DNA of 39,065 bases, from contig CALWDM010000025.1 of the NCBI GenBank assembly GCA_944376695.1, positions 1 to 39,065 of the forward strand, read 5' to 3'. The position numbers and the translations under genes are program-made. Positions 25,414 to 33,289 of the stretch are shown in pieces. The stretch comes from an uncultured Mediterraneibacter sp. GTDB lineage: Bacteria > Bacillota > Clostridia > Lachnospirales > Lachnospiraceae. The notes beneath the pieces were generated by a model. That model searched no databases. It was not told the origin of the DNA and saw only the letters and a program-made list of their open reading frames with translations. How positions within the stretch are numbered: the stretch's first letter is position 1; every line of letters begins with the position of its first letter.

Positions 25414-28400
25414 ATGGAAAAATACATCAGCGTGCTCCTTTACAGGTCAGGAAAGCGGAAGAGGATACTGGGCAGCGCAGTGGGAGTTATATGCCTGTGC
25501 GCGATGCTTGCAGGAAGTATTCTTCCGCTTATGCCTGCGCTGGAGACAAAAGCGGCAGAGACTTCGCTTCTGGAGGACCTTGTCATTGATAAGGTGTATA
25601 GTCTGGAGGCTGTAGGAGGATACGGGGACCATGAGCCTGATGATACGGGATTCGCGCCCGGGGTGACCGAGTATACGGGGACAGCATACAGTTCGGTTGA
25701 CGAGGTAAAGGTCTATCCGTTTGCCGGGACAGAGACTGCCGAGGTGACGGTCAACGGAGAAAAGCCGGGCAGCGAAGGATATGTGACGGTTGAAATGGAC
25801 AGCCCGGGCACGTATGAGATCGGGATCCTGGTGGAAGACAGCGGTGTGAGTGAGGAATACCATGTGAATGTGGAAAAGACGGACACCGATTACAGAGGAA
25901 GACGCCCTGTGGCTAAAAATGAGACGATCATGCAAGAACTCAGTGTTTCGACACCGTTTTCCAATGAAGAGACATTGATGGAGGTCATCGGGAAAGACTA
26001 CAATGTCATACTGCCGGAGAGCAAGAAGGCGGATGGCTCTTATGTCGACACAGCGGAGAGCTACTGGAGCGTCCCGGGAGCGGAACTCCCGGATGCCGGG
26101 GGAACGGAAGCGCCTGTGGAACTGTTTACCATTGATCTGGGCGGCACTTACAGTGTCAGCAGGATTCGGGCGGCTTTCGGACCGTCCAATCTGAACCTGT
26201 CGAAGAACCGTGCCAGGATTTCTGTGAGTACGGATGGGGAAAACTGGCAGACGCCGGTCACTAAGGGAAATATGAATACAGGGACTCAGTACCATCAGAA
26301 TGTAACCCGGTATGAGTTAGGCGTTTCCTATGAGGCAAGGTATATCCGGTTTGAGGTGACGAACTGGGAGTATGGAAGCGCGAAGGACCTGCGAATCTAT
26401 CAGTTCATGGTTTTTTATGACGCAGGGGAAGTTCCGGAGAAACAGGAGGCGCCCGACGGGGCTTCCGTTCCTCATCAGCATGAGGAGAGGCATCAGTATC
26501 TTTCAGGAGGCCAGGCGACAGTCGTGGAGAGAGGGCTGACGATGTCCGGCTGGACGCCCAGCAGCGGATACGGCAGAGGGATTCCGACCTCTGAGGAGTC
26601 TGAGCAGTTTGGCTATGACGGGCCTCTGTTCTATGACCCGGATTTTGAAAACCCGGATTATATGCTGTATAATCCCGACGCCCTCTGGGGGATATCGAAA
26701 GCTCCGTTTGGCGGGAACAACATGTCCTCCGCAGGCGAACCAACAGACTTTGTGCCGGAATCTATGAAACCTTATATTGGAAATGCCATTAGTTTCTGTT
26801 TCGGCGACGAAGGAGGCTACAGCACGCAGGAAGCGGAAGCATTCGGGAAATGGTTTGAATGGACAAGAGAGCATTATCCGGGTGTGATCCTCCATACGAA
26901 CCAGTTTCCCAACCAGTGGAGCCGTGCGAACCTGCTGGAATATTTCCGGATAGCGGAGCCGGATATGATTTGCTGGGACGACTATTACGGGGATTCGGCG
27001 TGGGCGAACCCGTCCAGTATCAATCTTTCAAATGCCGCTGTGCAGAAAGACGCAGCGCGTAAGCTGATGAACCTGAATACATGGAAGACATACAGGGAGC
27101 TTGCGTACGGAGGCATTGACGGTACGGCCTCTAAGCCGATCCTGTTTGGACAGTATCTGGATGCGTTTGCTTTCAACCACTCGCAGTCCAATAAAAACCT
27201 GATTGTGAATCTGTCTGTCTTATCTGGCGCGAAGTGGCTCAATTTCTTCCGGCTGGAATATCAGTTTGACCGTTCCTATCTGTGGGATGAGGACGGCACG
27301 CCCACGCGCGGACTTCTGGAATGGGGACAGATCATTGACCGCGTACACGCAGTGGATGATCAGCTGACACGTCTGAATAACGACTGGATCATGTTTAAGA
27401 TTGGTTCCATCGGAAACGAAACGAACGCTGCGGCAGACGGTTTCCGCATGGGGAACTTTGACGATGAGGAGAGCCAGGAGAAAAATCAGGAATACGGCAT
27501 TGCAGGGCTTGAAGTAAAGAGTCTTTCAGATGCGCACGGCGGCGGAAGCGGCGATGTTGTGCTGGGCTATTATAAGACGCTGCCAGGGCTGTATGAGAGC
27601 GAGATCGGAGAATATTTTGAAGGGGCGACAGCTCCGAAGGCGTTTCTGGTAATGAATGGCCTCACAGCCGGGCAGGCTGAGCGGTATAACGAATTCCATA
27701 TTCCGGAGCGGGCTGCGGGCTCGTCGAAAAATACCCGTCAGCAGATTACGGTCACGGTAGAACCTGAATTTGCGGAAAACTATACGCTGTATATGGTGGA
27801 TAAAGATGATACAAACGAAGATGGCAGCGGCAGGATCAAAGAAGTAGCGCTTGACGGCAACCAGTTTACAGTCATTTTGGGAGGCGGCGAGGCTGACCTG
27901 TATTTCTGGAATACGGATACATCCGCGTCTGCCAGCTCCGAGGGGGAAGGAACATATGCCTCTTTCGCGTTTGACTCCCACAGCGAGACTTACTGGCAGC
28001 CGTCCGGACAGGCGGAGACATATACGCTGACAAACACATTCGCACCGTGTACGATAGATCAGGTGACGCTTCTGGAAAAGGGAAATGCGGTCAGCGAATT
28101 CCATCTGGAATACCTGGATGTAAACGGAGAGTGGCAGCAGTTTGGCGAACCTGGGACAGAGATTGGCTCTGTGGTATCCGTTCCGTCGGGAGAGGCGGTG
28201 ACTGCGCAGGGCATCCGGCTGGTGATCACACAGTCCGAAGGAATCCCGGCTGTCTATGAAGTAGAATTAAGGGAGAAATCAGAGGAAGACCTGGATGAGG
28301 AGCATACGGTCCAGGTCAATGACAATACGATGGGGACCGGTCTGTTCCGGTTCTGGTATGACGGACTCTGGTCTTACCGTGAAACGGAATCAAACGGGGG

Positions 28401-30069
28401 ATCAATGAGCGGCTCCTATCCCATCGAGAACGACGGACATTTTTCAAATTGGGCAAATGCCAGCGCTTCCTTTAAATTTTATGGGACGGGAGTGGAGCTC
28501 CGGCTGAGATCAGATCAGTCGGCGAATATCCGGGCGGCGGTATTTGACAGCACTGGAGAGACGATGGTGCAGGATTGGAAGACGGGCTCACAGGGGAAGA
28601 TCACATTTGACAGTCTCGGGGCGGAAAACGATATCTATACCCTCAAGATAGAGAAGGTAAACGCGTCTCAGGCAGGGATCGACGGCGCTGTCGTCACATA
28701 CAGAGGGACTCTGGATGCGGCGGCAGTCGAAAATAACAGCTCCGGCACGGACGCTGTCTGGGAGTATGTGGATCAGCGAAAGACCGATGAGAGCGGGAAC
28801 TACTTCACTTATGAGCCTGAGGTCCTGTCAAAAGCGATGGGAACAAATAACAGTGGCTTTGACGAGGATACGGATGAGGCGCAAGGATGGGTGGAACACG
28901 TCCAGAATGCGCAGTACCACAATCTCGGCTTTACCCGTACCAACAGTGACGGGGCTTCGTATACCCTTCATTTCCGCGGTACCGGTGTGCAGCTTTACAG
29001 CGGGGTCACGCCTATGGGAGAAACGGCAGAAGGGAAGACCTATGGGGAACTCACCTTTGAGCTTGACGGAGAAGTAGTGGAGCCAGAAGCACTGGATACG
29101 TCACAGTTTGGCACAAACGGAAAAATCTCCGCCCGCATGTGGACAGTGGAAGTGCCGGATGCGGCGGAAAATCAGGAACATACACTCAAGGTGACAGTCA
29201 GCGGAGGCTACAGCAGAATCGATTACGCCGTGGTCAGCCGCTGCTGGGAAGCGGAAACAGACGCTCCGGGGGCACACGATATTACTGTGACCCACGGTGA
29301 AAACGGGGCGGCGCAGGTCGTGGGAAGCAGCAGGACTGCCGACGGCGGAAACGCGGTGATACAGGTCACACCGGATCCGGGGTATGAAATAGACAAAGTC
29401 GTCGTAAATAATGTCTCTGTTACAGTACCGGATGGCGGCCAGCTCATACTGACCGACGTCAGAGAGGACAAAGCTGTTCAGGTGACGTTTGCGCTCCGCG
29501 CATACAGTATCGTGCTCGGGCAGGCGGAAGGCGGGGCTGTCGTCCCGCCCGCTGTGAAAGCCAGGGCAGGTGAGACTGTTACGCTAACGGTGGATGCGTT
29601 TGCGGGATATGCTTACATTGACGGTACTCTGACCGTGAAAGCCGCAGACGGACAAAATGTTTCGCTTACATATGATGAAGCGGCGGGGACATATCAGTTT
29701 ACTATGCCGCAGGGAAATGTGACAGTGTCTGCGGAATTTCAGAGCACGGCGGCAGTTCCGGACCCGGCTCCTGAGCCCGATCCCGATCCGGCGCCTGACC
29801 CTGAGCCGACACCCGAACCGGAGCCAGTGCCGGATCCGGCGCCCGGCCAGGGAGGTACGTCAGGACAGGGCAGCGCGGCAGGACAGAACAGCGCGGCTGG
29901 TCAGAACAGCGCAACAGGACAGAGCAGCGCGGCTGGTCAGAATACAGCGGCCGGGGCAGACGCAGCGGTAGATACAGGCGATGATGCAGCTCTTATGCCA
30001 GCGGTATATATACTGGCAGGGAGCGCGGCTGTGGCCGCCATTGGTTTCAGAAAAAAGAAAAAAGGATAA
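25414..30069 (+). CDS. Large surface glycan-active protein with discoidin-like modules and wall anchor
   Basis: A 1551-residue exported protein. A signal peptide (cleavage near Ala48, TKAAE) is followed by a first F5/8-type discoidin module (about 185-335). The core (about 360-720) looks like a TIM-barrel hydrolase, with FCFGDEGGYS (Asp465/Glu466) and CWDDYYGD (521-527), but I cannot assign a GH family. A second discoidin-like module follows (about 832-956). Next come two related beta-rich modules sharing GTGVELRL and GTGVQLYS (about 964-1101 and 1116-1278), and two InlB-like repeats (1289-1444). A Pro/Asp/Glu spacer, five GQxSAA repeats, and VDTGDD plus a hydrophobic segment and RKKKKG form the tail, a sortase-like anchor. 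Last gene of the transporter operon. Confidence 0.85.
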   Translation: MEKYISVLLYRSGKRKRILGSAVGVICLCAMLAGSILPLMPALETKAAETSLLEDLVIDKVYSLEAVGGYGDHEPDDTGFAPGVTEYTGTAYSSVDEVKVYPFAGTETAEVTVNGEKPGSEGYVTVEMDSPGTYEIGILVEDSGVSEEYHVNVEKTDTDYRGRRPVAKNETIMQELSVSTPFSNEETLMEVIGKDYNVILPESKKADGSYVDTAESYWSVPGAELPDAGGTEAPVELFTIDLGGTYSVSRIRAAFGPSNLNLSKNRARISVSTDGENWQTPVTKGNMNTGTQYHQNVTRYELGVSYEARYIRFEVTNWEYGSAKDLRIYQFMVFYDAGEVPEKQEAPDGASVPHQHEERHQYLSGGQATVVERGLTMSGWTPSSGYGRGIPTSEESEQFGYDGPLFYDPDFENPDYMLYNPDALWGISKAPFGGNNMSSAGEPTDFVPESMKPYIGNAISFCFGDEGGYSTQEAEAFGKWFEWTREHYPGVILHTNQFPNQWSRANLLEYFRIAEPDMICWDDYYGDSAWANPSSINLSNAAVQKDAARKLMNLNTWKTYRELAYGGIDGTASKPILFGQYLDAFAFNHSQSNKNLIVNLSVLSGAKWLNFFRLEYQFDRSYLWDEDGTPTRGLLEWGQIIDRVHAVDDQLTRLNNDWIMFKIGSIGNETNAAADGFRMGNFDDEESQEKNQEYGIAGLEVKSLSDAHGGGSGDVVLGYYKTLPGLYESEIGEYFEGATAPKAFLVMNGLTAGQAERYNEFHIPERAAGSSKNTRQQITVTVEPEFAENYTLYMVDKDDTNEDGSGRIKEVALDGNQFTVILGGGEADLYFWNTDTSASASSEGEGTYASFAFDSHSETYWQPSGQAETYTLTNTFAPCTIDQVTLLEKGNAVSEFHLEYLDVNGEWQQFGEPGTEIGSVVSVPSGEAVTAQGIRLVITQSEGIPAVYEVELREKSEEDLDEEHTVQVNDNTMGTGLFRFWYDGLWSYRETESNGGSMSGSYPIENDGHFSNWANASASFKFYGTGVELRLRSDQSANIRAAVFDSTGETMVQDWKTGSQGKITFDSLGAENDIYTLKIEKVNASQAGIDGAVVTYRGTLDAAAVENNSSGTDAVWEYVDQRKTDESGNYFTYEPEVLSKAMGTNNSGFDEDTDEAQGWVEHVQNAQYHNLGFTRTNSDGASYTLHFRGTGVQLYSGVTPMGETAEGKTYGELTFELDGEVVEPEALDTSQFGTNGKISARMWTVEVPDAAENQEHTLKVTVSGGYSRIDYAVVSRCWEAETDAPGAHDITVTHGENGAAQVVGSSRTADGGNAVIQVTPDPGYEIDKVVVNNVSVTVPDGGQLILTDVREDKAVQVTFALRAYSIVLGQAEGGAVVPPAVKARAGETVTLTVDAFAGYAYIDGTLTVKAADGQNVSLTYDEAAGTYQFTMPQGNVTVSAEFQSTAAVPDPAPEPDPDPAPDPEPTPEPEPVPDPAPGQGGTSGQGSAAGQNSAAGQNSATGQSSAAGQNTAAGADAAVDTGDDAALMPAVYILAGSAAVAAIGFRKKKKG
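29863..29952 (+). repeat. Five 18-bp coding repeats (GQxSAA)
   Basis: Five in-frame 18-bp units encode GQGSAA, GQNSAA, GQNSAT, GQSSAA and GQNTAA. They form a flexible wall-spanning linker before the anchor of the large surface protein and are a likely site of copy-number change. Confidence 0.85.
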
Positions 30070-30083
30070 CAGGGGGATTACAG

Positions 30084-30122
30084 GAAGCTGCCGGCTGCTG
30101 AGGGCCGGCGGCTTCTTCTGCG
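30084..30122 (+). terminator. Intrinsic terminator of the glycan operon
   Basis: GAAGCTGCCGGC (30084-30095) pairs with GCCGGCGGCTTC (30104-30115) with one G.U pair and an 8-nt loop, followed by a T-rich tract. It lies 14 bp after the large surface-protein gene. Confidence 0.8.
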
Positions 30123-30229
30123 TCTTTCTTCTGAGACAGAGGGCATACCTGGAGGGCGCGTTTCAGAACTGTCTTGAGGAACAATATGACAGCGTTTAGT
30201 TAATGTGCACAAATAGTGTTAAAAAAATA

Positions 30230-30247
30230 ACGTTAAAATATTAACAA
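30230..30247 (+). promoter_or_regulatory. Rex-like operator 1 upstream of adhE
   Basis: ACGTTAA-AATA-TTAACAA resembles the Rex consensus TTGTTAA-N4-TTAACAA, differing only in the two outer bases of one half. It lies 8 bp upstream of the -35 box. Another weaker match sits just before it, around 30216-30233. Confidence 0.6.
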
Positions 30248-30255
30248 ATATCAGG

Positions 30256-30285
30256 TTGACAAATATTTAACGATTCGTTTATACT
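30256..30285 (+). promoter_or_regulatory. adhE promoter with overlapping Rex-like operator 2
   Basis: TTGACA (30256-30261), an 18-bp spacer, then TATACT (30280-30285). The -35 box is part of TTGACAA-ATAT-TTAACGA (30256-30273), a second Rex-like palindrome. Bound Rex would block polymerase directly. Confidence 0.7.
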
Positions 30286-30337
30286 TAGTCTTGTGAGAAC
30301 AAACCAGATTGATTCAATTACAGGAGGATTTATCAAA

Positions 30338-32956
30338 ATGGCAGAGAAAAAGAAAGCAGTCGTGCCTGAGATCATCGACAATGTAGAGGCTCTTGAGGCG
30401 AAGATGAAAGCGATGCGCGAGGCGCAGAAAATCTTCGCTTCATTCACACAGGAGCAGGTAGACAAGATCTTCTACGAGGCAGCTATGGCAGCCAACAAGC
30501 AGCGTATCCCGCTGGCTAAGATGGCAGTTGAAGAGACACAGAGAGGTGTCATGGAAGACAAGGTCATCAAGAACCACTACGCGGCAGAATATATCTACAA
30601 TGCGTACAAGGATACAAAGACATGCGGCGTGATCGAAGAGGATCCGGCTTACGGCATCAAGAAAGTAGCAGAGCCGATCGGACTTGTCGCAGCGGTCATC
30701 CCGACGACAAACCCGACTTCAACAGCGATCTTCAAGACTCTGATCTGTCTTAAGACAAGGAACGCGATCATCATCAGCCCCCATCCGGCTGCAAAGGAAT
30801 GTACGATCGCGGCCGCAAAGGTCGTTCTCGACGCGGCAGTAAAAGCAGGCGCACCGGAAGGAATCATCGGCTGGATCGACACTCCGTCACTGGAGCTGAC
30901 AAACACTGTAATGAGAGATGCTGATATCATTCTCGCAACAGGCGGGCCGGGAATGGTTAAGGCTGCTTACTCTTCAGGAAAACCGGCTCTCGGTGTTGGA
31001 GCGGGTAATACACCGGTTATCATCGACGATACAGCAGATATTAGAATGGCAGTAAACTCTATCATCCATTCCAAGACATTTGACAATGGTATGATCTGTG
31101 CTTCCGAGCAGTCTGTCACTGTTCTGGACAGCGTATATGACGCAGTGAAGAAAGAATTCGCATACAGAGGCTGCTATTTCCTGAAACCGGGCAAAGAGCT
31201 TGACGCCGTGCGCAAGACGATCATCATCAATGGCGCCCTGAACAGCAAGATCCCCGGAAAATCCGCATACGAGATCGCGAAGCTTGCGGGTATTGACGTA
31301 CCGGAGAATACAAAGATCCTGATCGGTGAAGTGGAGTCTGTTGATATCTCCGAAGAATTTGCTCACGAAAAATTATCTCCTGTACTTGCTATGTATAGAG
31401 CAAAGAGCTTTGACGAGGCTCTTGCGAAGGCAGCTCAGCTCGTTGCTGACGGCGGATACGGACATACGGCTTCCCTGTATGTACATCCGGCAGAGAAGGA
31501 AAAGATCCAGAAGCACTACGAGGCGATGAAGACATGCCGTGTCCTGATCAACACACCGTCCTCACAGGGTGGTATCGGCGATCTTTACAACTTCAAGCTC
31601 GCTCCGTCTCTGACACTCGGATGCGGTTCATGGGGCGGAAACTCTGTATCAGAGAACGTGGGAGTAAAACATCTTCTGAATGTGAAGACGGTTGCCGAGA
31701 GGAGAGAGAATATGCTGTGGTTCAGAACACCTGAGAAGGTATACTTTAAGAAAGGCTGTATGCCGGTAGCTCTGGACGAGCTTGGCACAGTGATGCATAA
31801 GAAGAAAGCGTTTATCGTAACTGATACATTCCTTTATAAGAACGGATATGCAAAACCGATCGAGGACAAACTTGACGAGATGGGAATCCAGCACACCTGC
31901 TTCTATGATGTGGCTCCGGACCCGACGCTCCAGTGCGCTGAAGAGGGCGTGAAGCAGATGAGATCCTTTGAGCCGGACACGATCATCGCTCTGGGCGGCG
32001 GTTCTGCGATGGATGCCGCCAAGATCATGTGGCTGATGTACGAGCATCCGGAAGCGAACTTCGAAGACATGGCTATGGACTTCATGGATATCCGCAAGAG
32101 AGTATTCACATTCCCGAAAATGGGTGAGAAGGCTTACTTTGTAGCGATTCCGACGTCTTCAGGTACAGGTTCCGAGGTGACTCCGTTCGCCATCATCACA
32201 GACGCGACAACAGGCGTTAAATGGCCGATCGCCGACTATGAGCTGCTTCCGAACATGGCGATCGTAGACGTGGACAATGCGATGACAGCTCCGAAGGGAC
32301 TGACAAGCGCATCTGGTATCGATGTTATGACACATGCGATCGAGGCGTATGTATCGATTATGGCGACAGACTACACAGACGGACTTGCTATGAAAGCGGT
32401 GAAGATGGTATTTGACAACCTTCCGTCTGCATACGAGAACGGCGCGAACGATCCGAAAGCCCGTGAAGAGATGCACAACGCTTCCTGTATGGCAGGTATG
32501 GCATTTGCAAACGCTTTCCTGGGCGTCAACCACTCTATGGCTCATAAGCTGGGCGCGTTCCACCATCTGCCGCACGGAGTTGCAAACGCCCTGCTTCTGA
32601 CAGAAGTCATGAGATACAATGCGGCAGAAGTTCCGACAAAGATGGGAACATTCTCGCAGTACCAGTATCCGCATGCACTGCAGAGATACGCAGAGCTTGG
32701 ACGCTTCGCAGGATGCACAGGAAATACAGATGAGGAAGTATTCGAGAACTTCATCGCAAGACTGGAAGAACTCAAAGAGAAGATCGGCATCAAGAAGACG
32801 ATCAAAGATTACGGCATCGACGAGAAATACTTCCTGGATACTCTGGATGACATGTGCGAGCAGGCATTCAACGACCAGTGTACAGGTGCGAACCCGAGAT
32901 ACCCGCTCATCAGGGAGATCAAAGACATCTATTTGAAATGCTACTACGGGAAATAA
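30338..32956 (+). CDS. adhE: Bifunctional acetaldehyde-CoA/alcohol dehydrogenase
   Basis: An 872-residue two-domain enzyme converting acetyl-CoA to acetaldehyde and then ethanol with NADH. The N-terminal aldehyde dehydrogenase (1-450) has the catalytic Cys254 in NGMICASEQS. The C-terminal iron-dependent alcohol dehydrogenase (about 460-872) has ALGGGSAMDAAK for NAD and HSMAHKLGAFHHLPHG for iron (His732 onward). Its length matches AdhE. AGGAGG at 30322-30327 sets ATG 30338; the in-frame ATG at 30293 lies at the transcription start region and is not used. It stands as a single gene with its own promoter, Rex-like operators and terminator, pointing to redox control of fermentation. Confidence 0.96.
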   Translation: MAEKKKAVVPEIIDNVEALEAKMKAMREAQKIFASFTQEQVDKIFYEAAMAANKQRIPLAKMAVEETQRGVMEDKVIKNHYAAEYIYNAYKDTKTCGVIEEDPAYGIKKVAEPIGLVAAVIPTTNPTSTAIFKTLICLKTRNAIIISPHPAAKECTIAAAKVVLDAAVKAGAPEGIIGWIDTPSLELTNTVMRDADIILATGGPGMVKAAYSSGKPALGVGAGNTPVIIDDTADIRMAVNSIIHSKTFDNGMICASEQSVTVLDSVYDAVKKEFAYRGCYFLKPGKELDAVRKTIIINGALNSKIPGKSAYEIAKLAGIDVPENTKILIGEVESVDISEEFAHEKLSPVLAMYRAKSFDEALAKAAQLVADGGYGHTASLYVHPAEKEKIQKHYEAMKTCRVLINTPSSQGGIGDLYNFKLAPSLTLGCGSWGGNSVSENVGVKHLLNVKTVAERRENMLWFRTPEKVYFKKGCMPVALDELGTVMHKKKAFIVTDTFLYKNGYAKPIEDKLDEMGIQHTCFYDVAPDPTLQCAEEGVKQMRSFEPDTIIALGGGSAMDAAKIMWLMYEHPEANFEDMAMDFMDIRKRVFTFPKMGEKAYFVAIPTSSGTGSEVTPFAIITDATTGVKWPIADYELLPNMAIVDVDNAMTAPKGLTSASGIDVMTHAIEAYVSIMATDYTDGLAMKAVKMVFDNLPSAYENGANDPKAREEMHNASCMAGMAFANAFLGVNHSMAHKLGAFHHLPHGVANALLLTEVMRYNAAEVPTKMGTFSQYQYPHALQRYAELGRFAGCTGNTDEEVFENFIARLEELKEKIGIKKTIKDYGIDEKYFLDTLDDMCEQAFNDQCTGANPRYPLIREIKDIYLKCYYGK

Positions 32957-33031
32957 TCCCGGAAGCAATTGCCAAAATATATAATACAGGGGCTACCGGG
33001 AGTACCGGCTTTGTCCCCTGACTGACAGGGA

Positions 33032-33099
33032 GGAGACGATCCTGCAGGATCCGGACTTTTTCAGGGACGGAGTTCTGCATGGGATTGTCTCCTTCTTTT
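33032..33099 (+). terminator. Long-stem terminator after adhE
   Basis: GGAGACGATCC (33032-33042) pairs with GGGATTGTCTCC (33081-33092), with inner TGCAG/CTGCA, then TTCTTTT. A smaller CAGGGG/CCCCTG hairpin (about 32986-33020) lies before it. Confidence 0.65.
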
Positions 33100-33195
33100 A
33101 TGTAAATCATTTTTCTTCGCAGGTTTGTCTTCTTTTACGTGGATTTTAGACTGTCTCCCGATTTTAGTGGCGTAAAGGAGTGAAGCGCCAATCGT

Positions 33196-33210
33196 CGGAA
33201 AAATATTCCG
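33196..33210 (+). promoter_or_regulatory. Palindromic site upstream of the ATPase gene
   Basis: CGGAA-AAATA-TTCCG is an inverted repeat 19 bp before the -35 box, and ATCGGAAAAAC recurs at about 33217-33227. It could be an operator; I do not recognise the binding protein. Confidence 0.35.
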
Positions 33211-33228
33211 CCAAACATCGGAAAAACG

Positions 33229-33256
33229 TTGTAAAATTTATCGTTTGGGGTATAAT
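33229..33256 (+). promoter_or_regulatory. Promoter of the AAA_14/DUF4143 ATPase gene
   Basis: TTGTAA (33229-33234), a 16-bp spacer, then a perfect TATAAT (33251-33256), 34 bp before the start. Confidence 0.65.
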
Positions 33257-33289
33257 ATAGACAACGCAAATGGAAATGAGGTGTTCCGA

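Noticed and set aside
25447-26295. Minus-strand open frame of 282 codons opposite the large surface gene
   Set aside because: It overlaps the start of a well-supported gene, has no known motif and no ribosome binding site.
32159-32968. Minus-strand open frame of 269 codons opposite adhE
   Set aside because: It lies fully within adhE, its composition (Cys, His, Arg rich) is that of an antisense frame, and no motif or start signal is seen.
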